Shown here: positions 35,539-43,874 of the stretch, one piece after another
Layout: every line of letters starts with the position of its first letter
How positions within the stretch are numbered: position 1 is the stretch's first letter
DNA from: SZUA-36 sp963753105
GTDB lineage: Bacteria > Pseudomonadota > Gammaproteobacteria > Xanthomonadales > SZUA-36
NCBI GenBank assembly: GCA_963753105.1
Contig: CAVWBD010000002.1
Span: 372,001 to 436,000 of the forward strand
DNA: 64,000 nucleotides
Direction: 5' to 3'
The notes under the pieces: model-generated
Databases searched by the model: none
What the model was told of the DNA's origin: nothing
Seen by the model: the letters and a program-made list of their open reading frames with translations, nothing else
Position numbers and translations under genes: made by a program

Positions 35539-37707
35539 TCACTCTTCGTCAGGTTTTTCCTTTTCATCAACCAGCAGGTTCCAGGCCCGTGTAAAGGCGT
35601 TGGTCGGGTTGCGATAGAAGTTTTTCCGCTCGATGTCATCGTACATATGTGAGCGTTTGAATATCTGCATGATGGGTGTCTTGAATCGTGCAAACAGCAC
35701 GTAAACACCGGCCTCCGTCAGGCGCTTGTAATTTTCACGCAGCATTTCCTCGCCGGATGCATCCACCTCGTTGATGGAAACACCGTCGATGATCAATACT
35801 TTCAGCTCCGGCGTGGTGGCCAGCAATTTCTGGACCTGTTCTTCGAAAAAGGCAACATTGGCAAATACCAGGGAGCCTTCGAAACGCATCCGCACGATAC
35901 GCCGGTCACTGATGATGCCCGCCGCCACGGCCTCCGGCGGCAGCAGGTATTCCGGGTGAGGCGGAAAGATGATGCGTGGTTTCATGATGCGGAACAGCAA
36001 CAGCACCAGCGACAGCAACATGCCGAACAGGATGCCCATTTCCAGTTCCGGGGCCAATGCCAGCGTAAATACAAAAGTCACCAGGGCCACGACGCCATCG
36101 TGCCGGTTGGTCTGCCAGGCATGGATAAACGGCTTGACGCTGATCAGCCCGCCAACGGCCATCATGATGACTGCGGCCAGCGTCGCTTGTGGCAGGTAGT
36201 AGAGCAGCGGTGTGAACAACAGCAGGAACAGGGCCACGATGACCACGGTGATCACCGAGGAAAAGCCGGTTTTCCCACCCGCGTTGAAATTGACCGCCGA
36301 GCGGGAGAACGAGCCTGACGACGGGTAGGCCTGGAAGAATGCGCCGAAGATATTGCCCATGCCCTGTCCGATCAGTTCACGGTCGGCGTTCAGGTTCTGC
36401 CGGGTTCTCGCTGCCAGGGCCCGGGCGATGGAAATCGCCTCCATGAAGCCGATCAGCGAGATGGCGATCGCAGCGCTGACCAGGTGGCTCAAGGCGCCCC
36501 AGTCAAACGAGGGCAGACGGAACCCGGGCAGGCCCCTGGGAATCTTGCCGATCACCTGGCCGCCGGCCTGCAACTCCACGACATCGTTTCTATAGCTCCT
36601 GATGAACCAGCTTTGGCCAAAGATCGGGTTGTCACTGCCGATGGCGCTTTGCAATTCCGGCCGGGTGAAGAGCTTCATTTGCTCGTCTTTGCCAACCATG
36701 TACAGCGGTATGTTGAACAGTTCCTTGTGATGCAACTCGACCTGTTCGTTCAGCAACTCAATGCGGAACCGGATCAGCTCCAACTGCTGGCGCTCGGTCA
36801 GCAACTGCTCGCTCTCCATATCAACGCTGTCTTCTTTTTCGGTAAAGGTCTTTTGCGCGGCGATGTACTCTTCCTCGAGGTTGGTCAGACGCTTTGTTTC
36901 CACCACGTCATAGACCAGGGCAACCCGGATTTTTTGATTGGCAATCTGGTCCAGGTTAACGGTGCGGTGCTGCTCAAAACCGAGCATCCAGGCCAGGATC
37001 GTGGTTGCGACCACGGCGATCAGCACGAAGGGGTATTTGGGCCTGTAGCGTTTCACCTCGACCATGATGGTGAAGGCGAGCACCGCCATGAATAAAGTCG
37101 GCCAGTGGGTCTGCTCCATGGCCGCCCTGATGGTGTTGACCACGAACTCGTAGTGGTGCTCGCCCTTCTCCGCGTTGACGCCGAAAATCTTGCCAAGCTG
37201 GGAGGTTGCGATGATGATGGCGGCGGCGTTGACAAAACCCAGCACCACCGGGTGGGACAGGAAGTTCAGCAGCACACCGAGCCGGAACATACCCATGGTC
37301 AACTGGAATAGACCGACCATCAGGGAAAGCAGCAAAGCGTAGCCGATGAAAGCCTCGCCGCCTGCTGTCGCCAGGGGCTCCAGCGCGGCTGCGGTCATCA
37401 ATGAAACCATCGCCACCGGGCCTGTGGCCAATTGCCGCGAAGAGCCGAAAAATGCAGCGATCATCGGTGGCATCAGTGAAGCGTAAAGGCCGTAATGGGC
37501 CGGCAAGCCAGCGAGTTGCGCATAGGCCATGGACTGCGGAATCAACACCAGCGCTACCGTCAGGCCGGCGATGAAATCGGCCCGTAACACATTGCGGTTT
37601 TTTATTTCCGGCAGCCAGTCCGGTAATTTGAACGGGTTCAGGATCTGGCCCAAGGTTTCCCTTGCCACGCGGATGGCCATATCCTGTCCCTTTTTAACCT
37701 TGTTCAC
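35539..37707 (-). CDS. SulP-family anion transporter with large insertion
   Basis: Inner-membrane sulfate or bicarbonate-type transporter of 722 residues. The SulP core starts LRADFIAGLTVALVLIPQSM and YGLYASLMPPMIAAFFGSSR. The C-terminal STAS domain is at about residues 600-690 (LKVLIIDGVSINEVDASGEE). Between the helix ending near residue 240 and IPRGLPGFRLPSFDW near 395 lies an insertion of about 130-150 residues, with the acidic coiled-coil stretch ESEQLLTERQQLELIRFRIE. Most SulP proteins lack this. An alternative start (MAIRVARE) is 10 codons in. Confidence 0.88.
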   Translation of the reverse strand: MNKVKKGQDMAIRVARETLGQILNPFKLPDWLPEIKNRNVLRADFIAGLTVALVLIPQSMAYAQLAGLPAHYGLYASLMPPMIAAFFGSSRQLATGPVAMVSLMTAAALEPLATAGGEAFIGYALLLSLMVGLFQLTMGMFRLGVLLNFLSHPVVLGFVNAAAIIIATSQLGKIFGVNAEKGEHHYEFVVNTIRAAMEQTHWPTLFMAVLAFTIMVEVKRYRPKYPFVLIAVVATTILAWMLGFEQHRTVNLDQIANQKIRVALVYDVVETKRLTNLEEEYIAAQKTFTEKEDSVDMESEQLLTERQQLELIRFRIELLNEQVELHHKELFNIPLYMVGKDEQMKLFTRPELQSAIGSDNPIFGQSWFIRSYRNDVVELQAGGQVIGKIPRGLPGFRLPSFDWGALSHLVSAAIAISLIGFMEAISIARALAARTRQNLNADRELIGQGMGNIFGAFFQAYPSSGSFSRSAVNFNAGGKTGFSSVITVVIVALFLLLFTPLLYYLPQATLAAVIMMAVGGLISVKPFIHAWQTNRHDGVVALVTFVFTLALAPELEMGILFGMLLSLVLLLFRIMKPRIIFPPHPEYLLPPEAVAAGIISDRRIVRMRFEGSLVFANVAFFEEQVQKLLATTPELKVLIIDGVSINEVDASGEEMLRENYKRLTEAGVYVLFARFKTPIMQIFKRSHMYDDIERKNFYRNPTNAFTRAWNLLVDEKEKPDEE

Positions 37708-37824
37708 TACTGGCTAACATCCCCCGAAATCAGTGATTTAAACGGTGTAGTAAAACCGTACGTGTTTTTTGGCGCCGCCACAATAGGGAAAGATGTATTC
37801 CCCTGGAATCATACAGAGCCGGGT

Positions 37825-38412
37825 CTAAGCCCGGCCCAGGTAAATATCAGCCCCGGTTAAAAACATCTGGATTGCAATTGCGACCAGTATCATTCCCATC
37901 AGGCGCTCGATGGCAATCAGGCCACGCCGCCCCAGGCGTTCGACGATCTGGCTGCCAAACAGGACGATGACCGCGGACGCCGCCCACGCGACGGTGACAG
38001 CCAGCAGCCAGCTTGGCCATTGATCCGGCTCATCACTCATCAAAAGCAACTCCATCGCCAGCACCGATGGCCCTGCAACATATGGAATTGCCAGCGGAAC
38101 GATGAAAGGTTCGCCATCGATTTCTTCAGCATCGCGTCCACGCATGGGAAACACCATGCGCAACGCGATCAAAAACAGGATCACACCACCGGCTATGGTC
38201 AGCGCCGGGTTCGAGATACCGAGCACGCGCAGCAGCGGATCACCGAAAAACAAAAAGACCACCATCACCAGGTAGGCGATCAGCAGTTCGCGGATAACCA
38301 CGCGTCGCCGGCGCTCGGGTGCCACCTTGTCCAGGGCCGAGACGAAAAACGGCACATTTCCAAACGGATCGATGACCAAAAACAGCAAAACGATGGCGGA
38401 TGCGAGTGTCAT
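37825..38412 (-). CDS. MarC family integral membrane protein
   Basis: A 195-residue protein with six membrane helices. LFLVIDPFGNVPFFVSAL at the N-terminus, GGVILFLIALRMVFP and PLAIPYVAGPSVLA are MarC landmarks. The family name came from a drug-resistance locus, but the function is not established. It is separate from the SulP gene by about 110 bases. Confidence 0.9.
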   Translation of the reverse strand: MTLASAIVLLFLVIDPFGNVPFFVSALDKVAPERRRRVVIRELLIAYLVMVVFLFFGDPLLRVLGISNPALTIAGGVILFLIALRMVFPMRGRDAEEIDGEPFIVPLAIPYVAGPSVLAMELLLMSDEPDQWPSWLLAVTVAWAASAVIVLFGSQIVERLGRRGLIAIERLMGMILVAIAIQMFLTGADIYLGRA

Positions 38413-38578
38413 TGAACGGCTCCGGTCAATAAGGGTTGGAGAGCTTAATTCTGGTGCTTACTTTGCCCGAATTTTAGCCCGGGGAAAAGCAGATTTTCGC
38501 ACCTGTTGGGACAATACTTTAGCGCAAACCATCGTCATTCCGGACAAGCGCAGCGCGATCCGGAATCCATTTTCTTTT

Positions 38579-38978
38579 GTAGGAGGGACCAGCTCCGCTG
38601 GTCGCGATTCAAACCCCGTAGGAAGGACCAGCTCCGCTGGTCGCGATTTCGTTCTTGTGGACGCGGCACCCCGTAGGAGGGACCAGCTCCGCTGGTCGCG
38701 ATTTCATTCTTGTGGACGCGGCACCCTGTAGGAGGGACCAGCTCCGCTGGTCGCGATTTTGTTCTTGTGGACGCGGCACCTTGTAGGAGGGACCAGCTCC
38801 GCTGGTCGCGATTTCGTTCTTGTGGACGCGGCACCCTGTAGGAGGGACCAGCTCCGCTGGTCGCGATTTTGTTCTTGTGGACGTGGCACCCTGTAGGAGG
38901 GACCAGCTCCGCTGGTCGCGATTTCGTTCTTGTGGACGCGGCACCCTGTAGGAGGGACCAGCTCCGCTGGTCGCGATT
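38579..38978 (+). repeat. Eight-copy tandem array of REP elements
   Basis: Eight near-identical 31-base units beginning GTAGGAGGGACCAGCTCCGC start at 38579, 38618, 38673, 38728, 38783, 38838, 38893 and 38948. From the second on the spacing is exactly 55 bases, the 24-base spacer being almost invariant and beginning TTCGTTCTTGTGGACGC. Each unit has a GTAG head and a GACCAGC/GCTGGTC palindrome. The 55-base period is not a multiple of three, so the frames through it are chance. It lies next to the toxin-antitoxin pair. Confidence 0.9.
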
Positions 38979-39011
38979 CAAATTCTGTGGAAGCAATGCC
39001 TCGTTTCAATA

Positions 39012-39281
39012 TCAGGCAACCTCCAAGAGTGCTAATGGATTCTTGTCGGCGATTAACAGCAAGGTACGTGCTGCCCCGGATGGCATCCGCCGCCCCTGTT
39101 CCCAGTCCTGGAGCGTGCGCACTGATACACCAAGCAATGCGGCAAACTTCGACTGGGACAGCCCGGTCTTTCGCCTCACTTCTGCCACCGAAGGAACATT
39201 CAGAATTCGTCCTTTCTTGCCTTTTTTGAGTTCACGTATGCCATGCAAGATTTCAGACCCGATGTCTCTGTTTTCAGTCAC
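39012..39281 (-). CDS. HTH antitoxin of a type II toxin-antitoxin pair
   Basis: An 89-residue DNA-binding protein. The helix-turn-helix is VAEVRRKTGLSQSKFAALLG then VSVRTLQDWEQGRRMPSGAA (residues about 33-72), Xre/HigA-like. It follows the toxin and overlaps it by eight bases. The toxin-first order and the HTH type suggest a HigBA-like system. It would neutralise the toxin and repress the pair through the palindrome just upstream of the toxin gene. Confidence 0.87.
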   Translation of the reverse strand: MTENRDIGSEILHGIRELKKGKKGRILNVPSVAEVRRKTGLSQSKFAALLGVSVRTLQDWEQGRRMPSGAARTLLLIADKNPLALLEVA

Positions 39282-39588
39282 ACTCTATTTCCTCGCGAAT
39301 CTTCTTTAGCACGTGTCCGGGAATTGCATCAGTCACACTCTTTGGGTAAATCGTAAGCATCCAAATAACATCTGCAGAATGGCGAACAAAGTAAATAACC
39401 CGATATCCACCACGCTTGCCAAGGCCTTTCGCCGCCCACCGGAGTTTTCTCACGCCTCCAGAACCACGAACAACCTTACCGGCATCTGGATTATTAATCA
39501 GCGCTGCTTGCAGCTGGCCATATTCCTGGTCCGTCAAATATTCCTGAACCAGTCGTGAGAACAACCGTGTTTCAACAAAACTGAACAT
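39274..39588 (-). CDS. RelE/HigB-like toxin
   Basis: A 104-residue member of the RelE/ParE superfamily. MFSFVETRLFSRLVQEYLTD, GSGGVRKLRWAAKGLGKRGG and YRVIYFVRHSADVIWMLTIY are typical. HigB/RelE toxins cut mRNA on ribosomes. It is the first gene of the pair, with the antitoxin overlapping its end. The nearest sequences to the pair are REP elements on both sides. Confidence 0.87.
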   Translation of the reverse strand: MFSFVETRLFSRLVQEYLTDQEYGQLQAALINNPDAGKVVRGSGGVRKLRWAAKGLGKRGGYRVIYFVRHSADVIWMLTIYPKSVTDAIPGHVLKKIREEIECD

Positions 39589-39595
39589 TATCTAG

Positions 39596-39614
39596 TATAC
39601 GGCATTGCCGTATA
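39596..39614. promoter_or_regulatory. Palindromic operator of the toxin-antitoxin pair
   Basis: TATACGGCA-T-TGCCGTATA, a perfect 9-base-arm palindrome, eight bases before the toxin start. Antitoxins of this type bind such dyads, so autoregulation is the natural reading. Confidence 0.7.
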
Positions 39615-39693
39615 TCTTTGAAGGTGGCAATTTCATTGCCTGAATATGCGTGAGCCAATCACCAACGAATATCAGCGAGCACTCTATTAACTT

Positions 39694-39735
39694 GTAGGAA
39701 TTCTCACCTGTGGGAGCAGCGTCCCGCCGCAATTG
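39694..39735 (+). repeat. REP-like remnants
   Basis: A GTAGGAATTC start and then GTGGGAGCAGCGTCCCGCCG-CAATT, resembling degenerate REP copies. They lie just past the 3' end of the unrecognised gene at 39743-40510. Confidence 0.45.
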
Positions 39736-39742
39736 AATTTTG

Positions 39743-40510
39743 CTAACGCGGCCTTACCGGCTGAAACCGCCGTGCAACCACTGGCTTTACAAAGCGCCGG
39801 GCTGAAGCCATTTTCCGGTGAACGATCTCACCCTGCCACCCTCTTTTCAGCGTATCGAGTATCGCCTTGTGAAAATGCAGGTGATGTGGCTGCAGCGCCA
39901 TCAGGAAAACAACATGCGGGGTAGCAAATGCCTCGACACATGAGTCCGGTGTGGACTCCTTCAGCAGCCTTAACATGCGCTGCACAAAATCAGCCCGTTT
40001 CTCACGGATAAAGTGCTGGTAAATCAACAGGGATTTACCTTGCTCCCAAAGCGCCTCGACTTCGCGCCAGTACAGGTATTTTGAAGAGTACCTTGCACCG
40101 TAGGGCCTCGACTTCACCTCGCAGCCGTTATCCGGATCAAGAAAAATGAAATCACTGTTCTCAGCTGCATCCAAAAGTGCAGTTAGCCACTCACCACGGC
40201 CCTGCTCCGATTCGGGTACCTTCGCAGCGAAATATTCCGCACCCGGCAGTAATCCCGTTCTCTCGATCAGCCTGACTTCACGTTTGCGGTCTTCTGCCAA
40301 AAGCCCCTTGAGCTTGGCATACAGGAAAGGGTCATAACGTGACCATTTAGCGGGGTTTTGCAGGTAGGAAACGAACTTCCCGTCCGTACTTCCATCATCA
40401 GGCGTGAGCATCCATGCAACCAGCATTCGAACACCGCTGGCCTGGAGGACTGCGCGTAACAGGCCGTATTTGCGGTAATCGTTAATATCGCCGAAGTATT
40501 GGTTCTTCAT
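39743..40510 (-). CDS. Unrecognised protein (MKNQYFGDINDYRKYGLLR start)
   Basis: A 255-residue soluble protein. The start MKNQYFGDINDYRKYGLLR and the segment FIFLDPDNGCEVKSRPYG (about residues 119-136) look conserved in an uncharacterised bacterial family, and the latter resembles the acidic loop of Rossmann-fold nucleotide or methyl-transfer enzymes such as TcmP-like proteins. That resemblance is weak. It lies between a toxin-antitoxin pair and the contig join, so its upstream neighbour is not known. A role in defence is possible but unproven. Confidence 0.55.
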   Translation of the reverse strand: MKNQYFGDINDYRKYGLLRAVLQASGVRMLVAWMLTPDDGSTDGKFVSYLQNPAKWSRYDPFLYAKLKGLLAEDRKREVRLIERTGLLPGAEYFAAKVPESEQGRGEWLTALLDAAENSDFIFLDPDNGCEVKSRPYGARYSSKYLYWREVEALWEQGKSLLIYQHFIREKRADFVQRMLRLLKESTPDSCVEAFATPHVVFLMALQPHHLHFHKAILDTLKRGWQGEIVHRKMASARRFVKPVVARRFQPVRPR

Positions 40511-40632
40511 TACAACCTCGTTTTCTTACTTCTTCTTAAACAGAGGGTGGCGTTCATTTTTGGATAGCGCTGAAAATCCTAGTGCCCATTAGCATCAGGA
40601 TCAAGTTTTTTATCAAATTCGAGAAACAGGCT

Positions 40633-40730
40633 GTGGGAGGAGCCGGCATAGCCGGTCGCGATTCAAACCCTGTAGGAGGGAGCAGCTTTGCTGCTCGCGA
40701 TTATTGGACGCCCGTAGGAGCGACCAGCAA
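40633..40730 (+). repeat. Three REP copies, the last cut short at the join
   Basis: Copies begin at 40633 (GTGGGAGGAGCCGGC), 40672 (GTAGGAGGGAGCAGC) and 40714 (GTAGGAGCGACCAGC). The third stops after about 16 bases, where the sequence turns A+T-rich. Confidence 0.8.
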
Positions 40731-40735
40731 AATGA
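40725..40735. other. Join between two unrelated genomes
   Basis: Base composition, codon use and gene content change abruptly here. To the left are gammaproteobacterial genes and GTAG-REP elements; to the right none of these occur and the genes are Bacteroidota/Ignavibacteria-like. The change falls inside a truncated REP copy. From here to 40955 there is no gene. Confidence 0.75.
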
Positions 40736-40955
40736 TTGTTGCTATGTTTTTAATTATTAAGGCGGAAAGTTAGAATTTCACTTCACATAATAATTCCTTT
40801 AGCCAACCGTCGAATTGTAAATGGAATATAATACAACTATCTTCCTGCTATCTTTCCACAGATCGTTTTCAAGGTGTGAAGATAAGGTTAAAACTTTTTC
40901 AAACCTTATATTCGATTGATAAGCTCGAATTAGAATTTATGACTGGGTAAGTTTC

Positions 40956-41577
40956 ATGAAAATTATTATAGCCGACGACCATGCTGTTGTGCGTAAAGGA
41001 CTAAAACAGATACTCATGGAAATGTCCGGGGTAAAAGTAGTTGAAGAAGTTGATAACGGTCCGGCGTTAATTGAAAGAATAACAAATGAAAATTTTGATT
41101 TTGTAGTACTGGATATTTCTATGCCCGGACAAAGCGGTTTACAGGCACTTAAAGAAATTAGAGATCGTAAACCAAAGCTGCCTGTATTAAATTCTTAGCA
41201 TTCACCCCGAGGAACAATATGCGTTAAGAGCACTTAAGGGTGGGGCTTCCGGCTATATTACAAAGGACAGTGCGCCGGAAGAACTGGTAAAGGCAATTCA
41301 AAAAATTCTTTCCGGTCATAAATATATTACCCAATCGATTGCGGATAAGTTAGTAGATAATTTTGGCGATAAACATCCGCACGAGCTGCTCTCCGACAGG
41401 GAATATGAAGTATTTGCAATGATAGCTGTTGGCAAGACTATTACAAATATCGCAGATGAACTTTCTTTAAGCGTTAAAACTGTAAGCACCTACAGATCCA
41501 GAATATATGATAAAATGGGCATGAAAAGCAGAACTGAACTAACCCTTTATGCCATGCAGAATAAATTGATAAAATAG
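40956..41577 (+). CDS. NarL/FixJ-family response regulator (one frameshift)
   Basis: About 206 residues when repaired. The receiver domain (residues 1-115) has MKIIIADDHAVVRKGLKQIL, the phospho-acceptor Asp in FDFVVLDISMPG, and LPVL-IL. The LuxR-type HTH at the end reads LSDREYEVFAMIAVGKTITN, then IADELSLSVKTVSTYRSRIY. An extra A in TTAAATTC near 41187 moves the frame and gives an early stop; the second frame continues SIHPEEQYALRALKGGASGY. No partner kinase is adjacent; a kinase lies at 45437-46843. Confidence 0.88.
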
Positions 41578-41748
41578 TTTTTTAGCGTAAACTGGTTTTA
41601 ACGCCCACACCACCGCAATTGTTAAGCATATCAAATATTTGTAAGAGTTCTCACTACAAAAAAATCAGTTACTCTCCTATACCTGTTATCCTATTTAGTT
41701 CTTAAGTTAAATGTGAGACCTGAGTTGTCTCAGGGCAGGGGAGCATCT

Positions 41749-41780
41749 AACAGACTATAGACTTAGGTCTATAGTCTGTT
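41749..41780. other. Perfect 14-base-arm hairpin
   Basis: AACAGACTATAGAC, loop TTAG, GTCTATAGTCTGTT. It may be a terminator for the response-regulator gene, but the following T-run is weak (TTCTTTAT). CCTGAG-TTGT-CTCAGG, a smaller hairpin, lies 20 bases before it. Confidence 0.55.
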
Positions 41781-41853
41781 CTTTATAAAGTAATAGTGCA
41801 CAGAATCCGGCATCCGGATTAACATACGTTTGGAGAAGGATAAGGAGATACTA

Positions 41854-42093
41854 ATGAGCATACAAGCATGGAAATCAACGTACTTATATCTGATCATTCT
41901 ATCACTTCTGATATTATATTCCGGCGTGCTCAATGCACAGGGAGTTGATATTACAGCAGCAAGATGGGCTTCCCCGTATTATGCACCAAGCGGTTTTACT
42001 TATTCTGATTTTCTAAACACCGGCAATGTTCCGAACTTTTGGAGAAATGATACTATCTATCTATCTACACAATCATTTTTTTATTCTATTTAG
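41854..42093 (+). CDS. Short exported protein, possibly truncated
   Basis: 79 residues from the ATG at 41854, preceded by AAGGAGA. A signal peptide ends at about residue 29 (LLILYSGVLNAQG). The mature part reads VDITAARWASPYYAPSGFTY and ends in STQSFFYSI with no recognised domain. The context looks like the first part of a larger secreted protein cut off by the next gene at 42107. It may be a truncation, an assembly deletion, or a real small protein. Confidence 0.45.
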   Translation: MSIQAWKSTYLYLIILSLLILYSGVLNAQGVDITAARWASPYYAPSGFTYSDFLNTGNVPNFWRNDTIYLSTQSFFYSI

Positions 42094-42106
42094 GAAACAT
42101 CTGATT

Positions 42107-42484
42107 ATGAAAATACTAATTGTAGATGATTCTATTGTTGTTAGAGATAGAATTGTCGAAATGCTATCCGGTATTACCGGGGTGGAAATTGCTGGTGAAG
42201 CCGCTAATTCTATCGAAGCAATACATATGGTAAATAAACTGAAACCGGATGTTGTTACACTGGATATCAGAATTCCTGGTGAAAGTGGAATTGAAGTACT
42301 TAAAAAAATAAAGAGAACCCAACCTTCAACTACAGTGCTGGTGCTTACTAATTTCCCTCAAGAGCAATATAAAAATAAATGCTACCAGCTTGGCGGGGAT
42401 TATTTCTTTAGTAAGTCCGAGGAATTTGAAAAAGTTGAGGAAGTGATTAAAAACCTGGCAAGCGTACAGGCAATGTTTAATTAA
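42107..42484 (+). CDS. Single-domain response regulator (CheY-like)
   Basis: 125 residues, a receiver domain only. The start at 42107 gives MKILIVDDSIVVRDRIVEML; an upstream frame would add a nonsense lead. The acceptor Asp is in PDVVTLDIRIPGESGIEVL and the Thr/Lys region in TVLVLTNFPQEQYKNKC, where the switch residue is Thr. It has no output domain. It follows a short exported protein. Confidence 0.85.
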   Translation: MKILIVDDSIVVRDRIVEMLSGITGVEIAGEAANSIEAIHMVNKLKPDVVTLDIRIPGESGIEVLKKIKRTQPSTTVLVLTNFPQEQYKNKCYQLGGDYFFSKSEEFEKVEEVIKNLASVQAMFN

Positions 42485-43124
42485 CCGTTTTATTAATCCT
42501 TCGGGATTGTATCATTAATTAATTAAGGTTGAGTTGGAAAAGGAATCAAAAAATATTTTACCAGGGGAGAGGTCAAAAGAATTAAATTGCCTCCTATCCT
42601 CCTGGCAGTATCCCAAAATAACATCCGCTCGATTAACGTGTAACAGCTGGACCGTTAATTCGGAGAACCGGAAAGAAACCAAATGGATGCTAAGCGCAGA
42701 CATAGTTAAAGAAAATGAAGCGGTTAGTAAAGTTGAGGAAGGTTATACTGAAGAAAAGTCCGATTTAGATGTTGGTCCATTTCTTAATGCGGAAAAACCT
42801 CGTTGATGCTATCGGGATTCTGCTGGGAGGTTCTATACAAAAGCATAAAGTTGAAACTTAACATACCGAGTTTGTTTGGGAGGTAGAACAGGTAATTCTT
42901 GTTCCCGATTTCCAATCAGTCAACTGATACAATTATACCACCAAATCTCTGCATTGCCCGAATAAATTTTTACACTTAAGTTTAATTAAGCGGACATTTT
43001 AACAATTGGCTATACTAGTGTCCCCCATTTTTTTAAGATATTGTAATGATTTAGAGAAGAGTTACTGGCATCGAAATTAAACTCAATTACCAGAAATAAT
43101 TTATAAAAATCGTGAAAGAAATTT
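42485..43124. other. Non-coding stretch
   Basis: About 640 bases with no credible gene. One open frame from 42534 to 42806 starts with TTG and shows no domain, no Shine-Dalgarno sequence and irregular codon use. I see no repeat or RNA motif. Confidence 0.4.
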
Positions 43125-43811
43125 ATGAAAAAGACAATTATCACATTACTGGCATTTATTGTTTTCATTCTACTTTCCTGCAATGTTGATGAATTAGTAA
43201 ATGAGATAGCCGTTGAAAAAATAACTGCAAAAGAAAAAATTGGTGCAGTTATTAACACCGCCAAAAGCAATTTTGCTTCTGATGCGGAACTATCAGCAAT
43301 TTATGGAAGAGAAGTAGATACCGAAGGTAAAATAGATCTACTTAATACCAGCTCGGTAAGTGCATTTGTTTATGTTGTTCAATCTGATTCTGTTGCTTTG
43401 GCAAACCCACCTGATGCGAACCAGTTTTATGTACCAGTTATTGGTTCAGATCCTATAAGTCCCCGGTAAATTTTAATACTATGCTTTCCTTTATTAAAAA
43501 TAATACTGCCAGAGATATTATGGAAACTGTATTCGGTACACTGGCAACGGTTTCAATTAGTACCTCAGCAGTTTATGATGACAGCCCGCAGGTTTTAAAC
43601 CAGATGCTTTTAAGGAGTGATGTAATATCTTTCAGATCTGCAAACCCCGAATCTAAGATTGATATGTTTCTTCTGCCTGGGAAAATCTCTCGATACAAAC
43701 TTTACAAACACTGCAGACTGGATAGTAAATTTTTATAGTGATACTTCTTCGCTAGTATTATGGCTGCACCCCGGTAACAGTACCGGTACGATAGATCTCC
43801 TATCTGATTAG
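43125..43811 (+). pseudogene. Predicted lipoprotein (two frame breaks)
   Basis: About 228 residues when repaired. A lipoprotein signal peptide ends in the lipobox FILLSCNVD, putting the cysteine at about residue 20. The frame breaks near 43455, where the second frame reads PVNFNTMLSFIKNNTARDIM, and again near 43690, after FLLPGK, where the third frame continues to GTIDLLSD and the stop at 43811. The net length is a multiple of three, so the breaks compensate. No domain is recognised. It is probably a complete lipoprotein gene spoiled by errors. Confidence 0.6.
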
Positions 43812-43874
43812 TAATAAGTAGAATAAAACTATAAGCAATCAGTAGATAATCTGTTTGAATATTAATTCCATTTT

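Noticed and set aside
38579..38978. CRISPR-like array of 31-base palindromic repeats with 24-base spacers
   Set aside because: The spacers are almost identical to each other, and the repeat has the GTAG head of a REP element found singly elsewhere in the window. No cas gene is near.
38535..39009. Three overlapping open frames on the minus strand encoding repeats of RDQRSWSLLQ type
   Set aside because: They are read-through of the REP array. The 55-base period makes each frame cycle through all three phases; no start signal or homologue supports a protein.
42534..42806. Open frame starting with TTG in the 42.5-43.1 kb gap
   Set aside because: No ribosome binding site, no domain and irregular codon use.
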